Assembly: GCA_946185485.1 (NCBI GenBank)
Contig: CAMHJQ010000007.1
Span: 50,162-114,161 of the forward strand
Source of the DNA: an uncultured Prevotellaceae bacterium
GTDB taxonomy: Bacteria > Bacteroidota > Bacteroidia > Bacteroidales > Bacteroidaceae
Direction of reading: 5' to 3'
DNA: 64,000 bases
Shown here one piece after another: positions 17,789-26,882 of this stretch (the stretch's first letter is position 1; each line of letters opens with the position of its first letter). A program made the translations under genes and the position numbers. Below the pieces are notes generated by a model. It was not told the origin of the DNA. It ran no database searches and saw only the letters and a list, made by a program, of their open reading frames with translations.

Positions 17789-19576
17789 ATGAACGTTTTA
17801 GAACTCAGTGAACAAGAGATTGGCAGGCGCGAAAGCCTGCAACAGCTTCGCGACATGGGCATCAATCCCTATCCCGCCGCAGAATTTCCCGTAACAGCAT
17901 GGAGTACCGATATCGTCAACGATTTCGAGGATCTGCCCGTCATCGGCAAAGATGAAGACGGCAACGACGTGCGCGAGACCGCCACACCCGAGAACAGCCG
18001 TATGGTGAGCATCGCCGGCCGCATCATGAGCAAGAGCATCATGGGTAAGGCAGCCTTCGCTAAGTTACAGGACTCCAAGGGACGTATCCAGTTGTACGTA
18101 CAGCGCGACTCCATCTGTCCTGACGACAACAAGGACCTATATAATATTGTATTTAAGAAGCTCCTCGACCTGGGCGACTTCATTGGCGTGAAGGGTTATG
18201 TTTTCCGCACCAAGACGGGCGAAATCAGCGTTCACGTGATGGAGATGACGGTGCTGAGCAAGAGTTTGAAGCCGCTGCCCGTCGTCAAGACGGATGCCGA
18301 CGGCAAGGTGTACGACGCCTTCGACGACCCTGAGCTGCGCTATCGTCAGCGCTATGTGGACCTCATCGTAAACGCTGGCGTCAAGGAGACGTTCCTCAAG
18401 CGTGCCACCATCATCCGCACGCTGCGTAGCATTCTCGACAATGCTGGCTATACGGAGGTGGACACACCAATCCTTCAGAACATTGCTGGTGGTGCCTCGG
18501 CTCGCCCGTTCATCACCCACTTCAATGCGCTGAACCAGGATATGTACATGCGCATTGCTACCGAGCTCTACCTGAAGCGCCTCATCGTGGGCGGCTTCGA
18601 AGGTGTCTACGAGATGGGCAAGAACTTCCGCAACGAGGGCATGGACAAGACCCACAATCCGGAGTTCACCTGCATGGAGCTCTATGTCAGCTACAAGGAC
18701 CTGCTGTGGGGTATGACCTTCACCGAGAACATGCTGGAGCAGATATGTACTGCCGTGAATGGCAAGCCCGAAGTGGAGATTGACGGTAAGGTCATCTCGT
18801 TCAAGGCACCCTTCCGCCGTCTGCCCATCCTCGATGCCATCCAGGAGAAGACTGGTTTCGACTGCAACGGAAAGAGCGAGGAGGAGATTCGCACGTTCTG
18901 CCTCTCAAAGGGTATGGACGTCGACGAGACCATGGGTAAGGGCAAGCTCATCGACGAGCTCTTTGGCGAATTCTGCGAGGGCAGCTTCATCCAGCCGACC
19001 TTCATCACCGACTATCCTGTGGAGATGTCGCCGCTGACCAAGATGCATCGCTCGAAGCCCGGACTGACCGAGCGTTTCGAGCTGATGGTGAACGGTAAGG
19101 AGCTGGCTAACGCCTACTCTGAGCTCAACGACCCCATCGACCAGGAGGAGCGTTTCGTAGAGCAGATGAAGCTGGCCGACAAGGGCGACGACGAGGCGAT
19201 GATCATCGACCATGACTTCCTCCGTGCGTTGCAATACGGTATGCCTCCCACCTTCGGTATTGGCATCGGTATCGACCGTCTGGTGATGGTGCTCACCGGT
19301 AAGTTTGCCATCGGCGAGGTAATGCTGTTCCCACAGATGAAGCCTGAGAAGAAGATTCCTCAGAGCACCCCTGCTGAATGGGCAGAGATTGGCGTCGCCG
19401 AGGAGTGGGTTCCTGTACTCCGCAAGGCCGGCTTCAACCTCGTTGCAAACATTGCCTCTGAGAAGGCCCAGGGCCTGCAGCAGAAGATTGGCGACATCGT
19501 CAAGAAGTACAAGCTCGACATGCAGAAGCCCTCTGTCGACGTAGTGGCTGAGTGGATTACTAAAGCGAATGATTAA
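17789..19576 (+). CDS. lysS: Lysyl-tRNA synthetase, class II
   Basis: Charges tRNA-Lys with lysine in the cytoplasm. The 595-residue protein has an N-terminal OB-fold anticodon-binding domain (about 60-170, SIAGRIMSKSIMGKAAFAKL). It then has the class II motifs: motif 1 near ETFLKRATIIRTLR, motif 2 NFRNEGMDKTHNPEFTCME, and motif 3 GIGIGIDRLVMVLTG. It is longer than the about 505-residue E. coli enzyme, with an extra C-terminal part of about 60 residues (KKIPQSTPAEWAEIGVAEEW to the end), as usual in Bacteroidales. A palindrome shared with pgi follows. Confidence 0.97.
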   Translation: MNVLELSEQEIGRRESLQQLRDMGINPYPAAEFPVTAWSTDIVNDFEDLPVIGKDEDGNDVRETATPENSRMVSIAGRIMSKSIMGKAAFAKLQDSKGRIQLYVQRDSICPDDNKDLYNIVFKKLLDLGDFIGVKGYVFRTKTGEISVHVMEMTVLSKSLKPLPVVKTDADGKVYDAFDDPELRYRQRYVDLIVNAGVKETFLKRATIIRTLRSILDNAGYTEVDTPILQNIAGGASARPFITHFNALNQDMYMRIATELYLKRLIVGGFEGVYEMGKNFRNEGMDKTHNPEFTCMELYVSYKDLLWGMTFTENMLEQICTAVNGKPEVEIDGKVISFKAPFRRLPILDAIQEKTGFDCNGKSEEEIRTFCLSKGMDVDETMGKGKLIDELFGEFCEGSFIQPTFITDYPVEMSPLTKMHRSKPGLTERFELMVNGKELANAYSELNDPIDQEERFVEQMKLADKGDDEAMIIDHDFLRALQYGMPPTFGIGIGIDRLVMVLTGKFAIGEVMLFPQMKPEKKIPQSTPAEWAEIGVAEEWVPVLRKAGFNLVANIASEKAQGLQQKIGDIVKKYKLDMQKPSVDVVAEWITKAND

Positions 19577-19581
19577 TATTT

Positions 19582-19652
19582 AGCAGCGGACTACAGGACT
19601 TAAGGACTTGTCCGCGCAACAAAAAAGTCTTTATGTCCTGTAGTCCGATGCA
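19582..19652. repeat. Palindromic repeat, copy 1 (after lysS)
   Basis: GCGGACTACAGGACT near 19585 pairs with GTCCTGTAGTCCG at 19635-19647. The same element with small changes occurs after pgi at 22087-22155. It may act as a terminator or be a REP-type element. Confidence 0.7.
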
Positions 19653-19686
19653 AAAAGAAAGAATTGTCAAATTATAAATTATCAAG

Positions 19687-20682
19687 GTGTACGATTGCGG
19701 TAGAATAGCGATTATCGGTGGCGGCAGCTGGGCAACAGCCATAGCCAAGATTGTGGTGCAGCATACGCACCACATCGGCTGGTATATGCGACGCGACGAC
19801 CGGATAGAAGACTTCCGCAGACTGGGACACAACCCTGCCTATCTGCAGAGTGTGCGCTTCAACATCGACGAGATTACGTTCTCCAGCGACCTCAACAAGA
19901 TTGCCGAGGTGTACGACACGCTGGTGTTCGTCACGCCGTCGCCCTACCTGAAGAGCCACCTCAAGAAACTCAAGACACGACTGCGCGACAAGTTCATCGT
20001 CACGGCCATCAAGGGCATCGTGCCCGACGAGAACCTGTCATGCTCGGAATACTTCCATCAGGTCTACGACGTGCCCTATGAGAACCTGGCGTGCATCGGC
20101 GGTCCCTCACATGCCGAGGAGGTAGCGCTGGAACGACTCTCCTACCTCACCGTGGGCTGTTCAGATCACGAGAAGGCGCAGGCCTTTGCCGACATCCTGA
20201 CGAGCGACTATATCAAGACCAAGACATCGACGGACGTCATCGGCATCGAGTATTCCAGCGTGCTGAAGAATGTCTACGCCATTGCCGCCGGCATCTGCAA
20301 CGGACTGAAGTTTGGCGACAACTTCCAGGCCGTGCTGATGGCTAATGCCGTACAGGAGATGGCACGCTTCCTCAAGGTCGTACACCCCATTGAGCGCAAC
20401 ATCGCGGACAGCTGCTACTTAGGCGACCTGCTGGTGACAGGCTACAGCAATTTTTCTCGTAACCGCACCTTCGGAACCATGATAGGCAAGGGCTACTCGG
20501 TCAAGAGTGCCCAGATAGAGATGGAGATGATTGCCGAGGGCTATTTCGGCACGAAGTGCATGAAGGAAATCAACCGTCACTGCCACGTCAACATGCCCAT
20601 CCTCGATGCCGTATATAATATATTGTACGAGCGCATCTCACCACAGATTGAAATCAAACTGCTAACAGACTCATTCCGATAA
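19687..20682 (+). CDS. gpsA: Glycerol-3-phosphate dehydrogenase [NAD(P)+]
   Basis: Reduces dihydroxyacetone phosphate to sn-glycerol 3-phosphate for phospholipid synthesis. The start is GTG at 19687 (MYDCGRIAIIGGGSWATAIAK); no ATG occurs before the Rossmann motif GGGSWATAIAK. VFVTPSPYLKSHL, the loop AIKGIVPDENL, and GIEYSSVLKNVYAIAAGICNGLKFGDN with its catalytic lysine are typical. LGDLLVTGYSNFSRNRTFG is the substrate-binding region. Length 331 residues is normal. Together with lysS upstream and pgi downstream it forms a conserved Bacteroidales gene order. Confidence 0.93.
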   Translation: MYDCGRIAIIGGGSWATAIAKIVVQHTHHIGWYMRRDDRIEDFRRLGHNPAYLQSVRFNIDEITFSSDLNKIAEVYDTLVFVTPSPYLKSHLKKLKTRLRDKFIVTAIKGIVPDENLSCSEYFHQVYDVPYENLACIGGPSHAEEVALERLSYLTVGCSDHEKAQAFADILTSDYIKTKTSTDVIGIEYSSVLKNVYAIAAGICNGLKFGDNFQAVLMANAVQEMARFLKVVHPIERNIADSCYLGDLLVTGYSNFSRNRTFGTMIGKGYSVKSAQIEMEMIAEGYFGTKCMKEINRHCHVNMPILDAVYNILYERISPQIEIKLLTDSFR

Positions 20683-20725
20683 AAGTAAAAAGGTATAAAA
20701 ATAAAAAGGTAAAAACTTTAAAACT

Positions 20726-22081
20726 ATGAGTAACATCAAACTTGACATCACAAAGGCTGCCTGCTTCTTGGAAGCTGGCGCCGTGAAGGCTTTCGAGCCA
20801 TGCGTAAAGAACGCTCAGCAGGCCTTGGAAGAGGGTACATGCCCTGGTAACGACTTCCTCGGCTGGCTGCACCTCCCCACAGAAATAACCCCCGCATTCC
20901 TCGACGAGATTGAGGCCACAGCCAAGGTGCTGCGCGACAACTGCGAGGCAGTGGTCGTTGCCGGTATCGGCGGTTCGTACTTAGGTGCCCGTGCCGTCAT
21001 CGAGGCTCTGAGCAACTCGTTCGGCTGGCTGATTCAGGACAAGAAGAATCCTATCATCCTCTTTGCCGGCAACAACATCGGCGAGGACTATCTCTTTGAG
21101 CTGACCGAATATCTGAAAGACAAGAAATTTGGCGTCATCAATATCTCGAAGTCGGGAACGACCACAGAGACTGCCCTGACCTTCCGCCTGCTGAAGAAGC
21201 AGTGCGAGGCCCAGCGTGGCAAGGAGGAGGCCAAGAAAGTCATCGTAGCCGTAACGGACGCTAAGCGCGGTGCTGCCCGTACCTGCGCTGACAAGGAGGG
21301 TTACAAGAGTTTCATCATCCCCGACAACGTGGGTGGACGCTTCTCAGTATTGACGCCCGTGGGTCTGCTGCCTATCGCCTGTGCCGGCTTCGACATCAAG
21401 CAACTCGTCAAGGGTGCCCAGGACATGGAGAAGGCTTGCGGCAAGGACGTTGCCTTTGAGGAGAACCCAGCAGCCCAATATGCTGCCGTCCGCAACGCAC
21501 TCTATGGCAAGGGCAAAAAGATTGAGATCATGGTGAACTACCAGCCCAAGCTCCACTACTTCAGCGAGTGGTGGAAGCAGCTCTACGGCGAAAGCGAGGG
21601 TAAGGACAAGAAGGGTATCTTCCCTGCCAGCGTCGACTTCACCACCGACTTGCACTCTATGGGTCAGTGGATTCAGGACGGCGAGCGCACCATCTTCGAG
21701 ACCGTCATCAGCATCGAGGAGCCTGAGAAGAAGCTGCTCTTCCCTGAGGACGAAGAGAACCTGGACGGTCTGAACTTCCTGGCTGGCAAGCGTGTGGACG
21801 AGGTGAACAAGATGGCTGAGCTGGGTACCCGTCTGGCTCACGTCGATGGTGGCGTGCCCAACATCCGCATCAGCGTGCCCAAGCTGAACGAGTACTACAT
21901 TGGACAACTCATCTTCTTCTTCGAGATTGCCTGTGGCATCAGCGGCAACGTGCTCGGTGTGAACCCATTCAACCAGCCTGGTGTAGAAGCCTACAAGAAG
22001 AACATGTTTGCCCTGCTCGACAAGCCTGGCTACGAGGCCGACAGTAAGGCCATCAAGGAGCGTCTGGCTAAGGAGCAATAA
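20726..22081 (+). CDS. pgi: Glucose-6-phosphate isomerase
   Basis: Interconverts glucose 6-phosphate and fructose 6-phosphate in glycolysis. The 451-residue protein is the short bacterial form. [16 protein letters not shown] and [15 protein letters not shown] are the sugar-phosphate isomerase (SIS) motifs. [16 protein letters not shown] and [21 protein letters not shown] carry catalytic residues. [19 protein letters not shown] is the C-terminal signature. A- and G-rich repeats built on GGTAAAAA precede the start; the palindrome shared with lysS follows the stop. Confidence 0.96.
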   Translation: MSNIKLDITKAACFLEAGAVKAFEPCVKNAQQALEEGTCPGNDFLGWLHLPTEITPAFLDEIEATAKVLRDNCEAVVVAGIGGSYLGARAVIEALSNSFGWLIQDKKNPIILFAGNNIGEDYLFELTEYLKDKKFGVINISKSGTTTETALTFRLLKKQCEAQRGKEEAKKVIVAVTDAKRGAARTCADKEGYKSFIIPDNVGGRFSVLTPVGLLPIACAGFDIKQLVKGAQDMEKACGKDVAFEENPAAQYAAVRNALYGKGKKIEIMVNYQPKLHYFSEWWKQLYGESEGKDKKGIFPASVDFTTDLHSMGQWIQDGERTIFETVISIEEPEKKLLFPEDEENLDGLNFLAGKRVDEVNKMAELGTRLAHVDGGVPNIRISVPKLNEYYIGQLIFFFEIACGISGNVLGVNPFNQPGVEAYKKNMFALLDKPGYEADSKAIKERLAKEQ

Positions 22082-22086
22082 TTATT

Positions 22087-22155
22087 AGCAGCGGACTACA
22101 GGACAAAAGGACTTGGCTATGCAGAAAAAAGTCCTAAAGTCCTGTAGTCCGTTGC
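22087..22155. repeat. Palindromic repeat, copy 2 (after pgi)
   Basis: AGCAGCGGACTACAGGAC is repeated in inverted form as GTCCTGTAGTCCG. It is closely similar to the copy after lysS at 19582-19652, including the internal AGGACTT and AAAAAAGTC segments. Confidence 0.7.
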
Positions 22156-22168
22156 AAAAAACTAATTG

Positions 22169-22903
22169 ATGAACGGAGTAATTAAGAAGTATTTAGAGAG
22201 GCACGGTTTTGAGCGGTTTTGTCCGAAAGCCGTGCTTTTCGATATGGATGGGGTCATCTACGACTCCATGCCGAACCATAGCGTATCGTGGCACCAGTCG
22301 ATGAAAGACTTCGGCCTGGACATGCCCTACGAGGGAGCCTACCAGTATGAAGGTATGCGGGGTGTGGAGACCATCAAGGTGTTGGCACGTGCACAGTGGC
22401 AGCGCGAGCTAACCGACGACGAAGCGAAGGAGATGTATGCCCACAAGGCAGAGGTGTTTGCCCGACAATGTCTGCTGACGCCTGCACAAATCATGCCTGG
22501 CATCAAGACGCTGATGCAGCAAATCAAAGCCGACGGACTGAAGATCTGTGTGGTGACGGGCAGTGCCCAGCATGCTTTGCTAGACAAGTTGCTGATTGAT
22601 TTCGAAGGGTTACTGAGGGAAGAACTGATTGTGACGGCCTTCGACGTCAAGCACGGAAAACCCAATCCCGAACCTTATTTAATAGGTATGAAGAAATGTG
22701 ACGTCGAGCCTTGGGAAACGATGGTCGTCGAGAATGCACCATTGGGCATTCAAGCTGCCGTAGCAGCCCGCTGCTTCACCTTTGGGGTTAATACGGGTCC
22801 CCTACCCGACCAAATGCTGACAGATGCCGGTGCCGACATGGTGCTGCCGACAATGACCGCGCTCAGCGACCGCTGGAAGGAGCTAATGGCAGCGATGGGC
22901 TAA
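22169..22903 (+). CDS. HAD-superfamily phosphatase / beta-phosphoglucomutase-like
   Basis: A cytoplasmic HAD hydrolase of 244 residues. A TTG directly before could add one codon, but ATG 22169 is the natural start. Motif I is FDMDGVIYDSMPNH with two aspartates, followed by a helical cap (residues about 45-110). Motif II is VVTGSAQHALLDKL. Motif III/IV is KHGKPNPEPYLIGMKKCDVEP with VVENAPLGIQAA. The third acidic motif reads VENAP, where most members have VEDSP. It could be a phosphoglycolate-type phosphatase or a phosphoglucomutase. It ends four bases into the convergent lipoprotein gene. Confidence 0.85.
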   Translation: MNGVIKKYLERHGFERFCPKAVLFDMDGVIYDSMPNHSVSWHQSMKDFGLDMPYEGAYQYEGMRGVETIKVLARAQWQRELTDDEAKEMYAHKAEVFARQCLLTPAQIMPGIKTLMQQIKADGLKICVVTGSAQHALLDKLLIDFEGLLREELIVTAFDVKHGKPNPEPYLIGMKKCDVEPWETMVVENAPLGIQAAVAARCFTFGVNTGPLPDQMLTDAGADMVLPTMTALSDRWKELMAAMG

Positions 22904-23487
22904 ACGCCATCCTCATCATCGTCTTCAACTGACTGGCCAGACCTTCCCTCGGCACCATTGGTATCCATCTGAGTGTCCTGGCTGACAGCCAACTCACCCA
23001 TGCGGGACAACTTGACTATCAAGGGAATATACTCGTCGGTCTGAGGAATACCGACGCTGGCGGCAAACTCCAGCCAGTCACCATTGGCCTTGTCAAACAC
23101 GATACCCTCCAGAATGCCTGACTTACGATAATTCTCAGGAATATACTGAAGGAAAAAAGCCTTCGTAAACTGCTTGCTGTAGAATACCGAGCCATCCTGA
23201 CGCGACACCTTCAGTTTGAACACGTTGTCGACAAACTTCTGCCCTACTTCGTCCTTCACAATAGGCAGGGAGTCGGCAGGTTCGCGCGAGACGCTGACAT
23301 GATAGGTTTTCCCTATCCATGCCACATCACGGTCGTCATGATAAACCTGCATACGAATCGGTTCCTTGGAGGCCTTTTTCACAATACGCTGGGTGATGAT
23401 GTCGTCACCTTTTTTCTTGCTACCACAAGCCGAAAAGACCAGCACGGAAACTGCGGCAAGAGCCACTATAAAAGTCCTATTCTTCAT
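22900..23487 (-). CDS. DUF4738-like lipoprotein
   Basis: A predicted lipoprotein of 195 residues. The N-terminus MKNRTFIVALAAVSVLVFSACGSKKK has a signal peptide with lipobox FSAC, so Cys 21 is the lipid anchor. The body resembles DUF4738 proteins of Bacteroidales (about 40-160, with YHVSVSREPADSLPIV and FKLKVSRQDGSVFYSKQF). The last 25 residues are acidic and low in complexity. No function is known. It converges on the HAD gene with a four-base overlap and is divergent from the aminotransferase gene. Confidence 0.75.
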   Translation of the reverse strand: MKNRTFIVALAAVSVLVFSACGSKKKGDDIITQRIVKKASKEPIRMQVYHDDRDVAWIGKTYHVSVSREPADSLPIVKDEVGQKFVDNVFKLKVSRQDGSVFYSKQFTKAFFLQYIPENYRKSGILEGIVFDKANGDWLEFAASVGIPQTDEYIPLIVKLSRMGELAVSQDTQMDTNGAEGRSGQSVEDDDEDGV

Positions 23488-23509
23488 ATTCTCATTGACA
23501 AATACTCTG

Positions 23510-23517
23510 CAAAGGTA
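23510..23517 (-). promoter_or_regulatory. -7 box of the lipoprotein gene
   Basis: On the minus strand this reads TACCTTTG, 23 bases before the lipoprotein start codon. Confidence 0.6.
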
Positions 23518-23580
23518 GCGTAATTCGGGGGAAAAGCCAAATTAAAAGACGTTTTTTTTTGCCATATCCCTTTTTCTTCG

Positions 23581-23588
23581 TACCTTTG
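23581..23588 (+). promoter_or_regulatory. -7 box of the aminotransferase operon
   Basis: TACCTTTG, 30 bases before the start of the aminotransferase gene. Confidence 0.6.
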
Positions 23589-23617
23589 CAGGCTGAAAAT
23601 AACAAAAAAAGAAGACA

Positions 23618-24682
23618 ATGAACTATCTTGATAGAAACGAATTTAATTTCGAACCCAGTCAGAAAGTGGTTGATGCCATTAAGAATTTTGACCCCAAGAC
23701 CTTGTGTTTCTACACCCGCATCTATGACGAAGGCAAGAAGAGCGTCATCAGCGTCCGTCTGAGCGAAATCTATAAAGTTCCCGAGGAGCAAGTGCTGCTG
23801 ACCTACGGCGGCGAAGATATGCTGAAGAATGCCATCCACTACTTCCTGTCTATCAACAGCCAAGGAGACGCCCAGACTCCCAATACCAAGATTCTGATTC
23901 CCGAATTTTCGTGGTGGTACTACAACCGTGTGGCCAGCGAGTGCGGCGGCACCTTCGAGATGTACCCCCTGCACGAGCAGGAGGACACCTTTGCCTACGA
24001 TGTCGACGAGGTCATCGAATACACCAACCGCGTACATCCCCGCATGTTGCTGCTGGCATCGCCCAACAACCCCACAGGTAACGGTCTGACACCGGAGGAG
24101 ACGGGACGTATCATGGAGAATATCCCCTCAGACACGATGGTACTCATCGATGAGGCATACGCCAGCTTCATATCCACGGACACCGACTATATTGCCCCGC
24201 TGGTCAACAAGTACAGCAACCTGATTATCTCACGCACGCTGTCTAAGTTCTATGGGCTGCCTGGTCTTCGCTGCGGCTTCGGCTTCATCGGCAAGGGTCA
24301 CGACCAATTCTTGAGCTACGTCAACAAGTACTTAGGCTACAACCGCTTCTCAGAGGCCGTCGCACTGGCTGCCCTGGATAGCGACGAGCACTACCGCCAC
24401 GTAGCCGACGACATGCAGTGGGGACGCGAGCTCTACAAGAAGGAGTTAGGCGGTCTGCCCGGCTTCAAGGTATATAAGTCGGTGGCTAATTTCATCCTCA
24501 TCAAATATCCCCTGGAAATGAAGGAGGCACTGATGGAAGCCCTGAAGATACAGGACTACAAAATCAAGTTCATGGGCGACAAGGGTCTGGAGTCGTGCCT
24601 GCGCATCACGCTGGGCCGCAAGGAACAGACGCAGGTGGTTTGCGACACCATTAAGGCCGTATATGAAAAGGTAAAAAGGTAA
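23618..24682 (+). CDS. HisC-like PLP-dependent aminotransferase / decarboxylase
   Basis: A fold-type I PLP enzyme of 354 residues related to histidinol-phosphate aminotransferase and threonine-phosphate decarboxylase. YGGEDMLKNAI is the cofactor phosphate loop, LLLASPNNPTGNGL contains the conserved NPTG, LIDEAYASF has the PLP-binding Asp, and SRTLSKFYGLPGLRCGFGF holds the Schiff-base lysine (about residue 209). No other his gene is nearby, and the next two genes encode a CDP-alcohol phosphotransferase and a flippase-like protein. I infer it may make an amino-alcohol phosphate head group rather than histidine; this is not proven. Confidence 0.8.
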   Translation: MNYLDRNEFNFEPSQKVVDAIKNFDPKTLCFYTRIYDEGKKSVISVRLSEIYKVPEEQVLLTYGGEDMLKNAIHYFLSINSQGDAQTPNTKILIPEFSWWYYNRVASECGGTFEMYPLHEQEDTFAYDVDEVIEYTNRVHPRMLLLASPNNPTGNGLTPEETGRIMENIPSDTMVLIDEAYASFISTDTDYIAPLVNKYSNLIISRTLSKFYGLPGLRCGFGFIGKGHDQFLSYVNKYLGYNRFSEAVALAALDSDEHYRHVADDMQWGRELYKKELGGLPGFKVYKSVANFILIKYPLEMKEALMEALKIQDYKIKFMGDKGLESCLRITLGRKEQTQVVCDTIKAVYEKVKR

Positions 24683-24686
24683 AAAA

Positions 24687-25667
24687 GTGGACGAGAAATT
24701 TAAAGCAACACTAAAGTCATCAGAGACGGAAGACTGGCTTGACCTCCATGTTATCCGTCCCTTCTGTTATTATCTGGCAGTATTCTTTGCCAAGTTCGAC
24801 GTACATCCCAACACCGTCACCATCTGGTCGATGATTATTGGTGCCGCCAGCGCTTTCTTCTTTGCCTGCGGCAGCTTCTACTACAGTGGCATGTGGGGAC
24901 TCACGATGAACATCATCGGCATCGTGCTGCTGATGGTGGCCGACATCTTCGACTGCACGGACGGCCAGCTGGCACGCATGACGGGCAAGAAGAGTCGGCT
25001 GGGGCGCATCCTCGACGGTGTGGCAGGCTTCGCGTGGTTCATACCCATCTATCACCTGATGGTTTATCGCTTCTACCTGCACCACGACATCGAGTTCTCC
25101 CTGTTAGGCATTGCCAACACCGAGCAGAACGCCCTCATCGCTACAGCCGTGGTCTATGCACTGGGCCTCGTTGCCGGCATTGCCGGAACAGGAGGACAGC
25201 AGCGACTGGCCGACTATTACATCCAGATACACCTCTTCTTCCTGAAAGGCGAGAAGGGCAGCGAGCTTGACAATTCCCGTCGTCAGCAGGAAATCTACGA
25301 CCAGATGGGTCCTGACACGCCCAAGGTGGAGCGCTACTTCCAGAAGACCTATATCGACTATACCAAGAAGCAGGAGAAGACAACGCCCCAGTTCCAGCGG
25401 CTGATGCAGAAGATTCGCGAGAGATTCGGCTCGACGGACAACATGCCTGAGTCGGTGCGCAAGCAGTTCCACGATGCCTCTCTGCCCGTCATCTTCTGGA
25501 ACGGTCTGCTGACCTTCAACTTCCGTTCCTTCTGGCTGTTCCTGTTCTGCCTGCTCGACGTGCCTGCCTTCTATTTCGTATGGGAAATCGTAGGCATGGG
25601 CCTGCTCTACACCTATGTCAGATACCGTCACGAGTCGTTCTGCAAGAAGATTGCCGACAGCCTCTAA
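24687..25667 (+). CDS. CDP-alcohol phosphatidyltransferase family membrane protein
   Basis: An integral membrane enzyme of 326 residues that would join an alcohol or a lipid to a CDP-activated partner. The family motif D-x2-DG-x2-AR-x8-G-x3-D-x3-D is seen as DCTDGQLARMTGKKSRLG followed by RILDGVAGF (about residues 89-115). The last Asp, usually the catalytic base, is replaced by Gly/Phe here. About six membrane helices flank this motif. An extra soluble region of about 90 residues (GEKGSELDNSRRQQ to SVRKQF) precedes the last helices. The start is GTG at 24687, four bases after the aminotransferase stop. Confidence 0.82.
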   Translation: MDEKFKATLKSSETEDWLDLHVIRPFCYYLAVFFAKFDVHPNTVTIWSMIIGAASAFFFACGSFYYSGMWGLTMNIIGIVLLMVADIFDCTDGQLARMTGKKSRLGRILDGVAGFAWFIPIYHLMVYRFYLHHDIEFSLLGIANTEQNALIATAVVYALGLVAGIAGTGGQQRLADYYIQIHLFFLKGEKGSELDNSRRQQEIYDQMGPDTPKVERYFQKTYIDYTKKQEKTTPQFQRLMQKIRERFGSTDNMPESVRKQFHDASLPVIFWNGLLTFNFRSFWLFLFCLLDVPAFYFVWEIVGMGLLYTYVRYRHESFCKKIADSL

Positions 25668-25703
25668 ACCCTCTGCTGATTTGACGATTTACTGTTTGAC
25701 GCC

Positions 25704-26762
25704 ATGAAGTGGACAAAGCAACGCTTGAACAACCTTTTTTTCTTCCTTGGCTGCGCTGCCTGCGTAGTCATGCTGTTCACGTTTGACGTCAGTTTCGTCG
25801 AGTTGTGGGAACATATCACCCATGCAGGCTACTGGCTCATTCCCATTATCGGCATCTGGCTGGTGGTATACGGTTTGAACGCTCTGGCGTGGCGTGCCAT
25901 CATCTTTGGCAATGTCGGCCAGGAGGAAATCGAAAAGCGCCAGTTGGACAGCCGGAAATTCTTCTGGCGTATCTACAAACTGACCATCACGGGTTACGCC
26001 CTGAACTATGCTACACCAGTAGGAGGACTGGGCGGCGAGCCCTACCGCATCATGGAACTGTCGAAGGACATCGACAACCAGCATGCAACGTCCAGCGTTA
26101 TCCTCTACGCCATGATGCATTTCTTTGCCCACTTCTGGTTCTGGTTCATCAGCATCTTCATCTACCTCGCCTTGGTATTGGTAGGCGACATGCCCATCAC
26201 GGTAGCCATCGGCACCATCCTCGGCATCATCGTCGTCTTCTGCCTCATAGCCTTCTACATCTTCTCAAGAGGCTATCGCCACGGATTGGTCATTTACGTA
26301 TTAGGACTGATAGCCAAAATCCCCGGACTGAAAGGCTGGAGCACACGTTTCCAGCAACGTCACGCCGAGGCCCTACAGAACATCGACGCCCAGATAGCCG
26401 CTTTGTATCATCAGGACACTCGGGCCTTCTACACCAGCCTGGTACTGGAATACGCTTCACGCATGGTGCAGAGCCTTGAGGTGATGTTCATGCTCCTGTT
26501 GTTCGGCATCGATTGCGGAGGCGGCTTTGACGGACTTTTGCTGACCTACCTGCATAGTGTGCTGATAGTAGCCTTCACCACGCTCTTTGCCAACCTCATC
26601 GGTTTTCTGCCCATGCAGATTGGCGTTCAGGAGGGCGGATTTGTGCTGTCTATAGCCGCCTTGGGACTGTCTGCAGCACTGGGCATCTTCGTCAGCATCA
26701 TCTGCCGCGTGCGTGAAATCATCTGGATAGCCATCGGCATGTTGCTGATGAAACTACGATGA
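25704..26762 (+). CDS. Flippase-like membrane protein (LPG synthase TM-domain family)
   Basis: A 352-residue polytopic inner-membrane protein with about eight helices, matching the lysylphosphatidylglycerol synthase transmembrane (UPF0104) family. The family motif GYALNYATPVGGLGGEPYRIMEL lies at about residues 95-117, and LPMQIGVQEGGFVLSIAALG at about 306-325. No catalytic lysyl-transfer domain is attached, so a lipid-moving role is likelier than lysinylation. It follows the CDP-alcohol phosphotransferase gene after 36 bases and probably handles its product. Confidence 0.82.
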   Translation: MKWTKQRLNNLFFFLGCAACVVMLFTFDVSFVELWEHITHAGYWLIPIIGIWLVVYGLNALAWRAIIFGNVGQEEIEKRQLDSRKFFWRIYKLTITGYALNYATPVGGLGGEPYRIMELSKDIDNQHATSSVILYAMMHFFAHFWFWFISIFIYLALVLVGDMPITVAIGTILGIIVVFCLIAFYIFSRGYRHGLVIYVLGLIAKIPGLKGWSTRFQQRHAEALQNIDAQIAALYHQDTRAFYTSLVLEYASRMVQSLEVMFMLLLFGIDCGGGFDGLLLTYLHSVLIVAFTTLFANLIGFLPMQIGVQEGGFVLSIAALGLSAALGIFVSIICRVREIIWIAIGMLLMKLR

Positions 26763-26844
26763 ACGGCAGGCAACAGCGTCCACTAATATTCTCAAAAAAA
26801 TCTTAATACATTATTCTTTATTCGTCCTATTCCCTTTTTATGCG

Positions 26845-26852
26845 TAACTTTG
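26845..26852 (+). promoter_or_regulatory. -7 box of the alpha-2-macroglobulin gene
   Basis: TAACTTTG lies 30 bases before the start codon, in an AT-rich intergenic stretch. Confidence 0.55.
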
Positions 26853-26882
26853 TACCTTGTATATAATAAATAAAGTGCGCGT

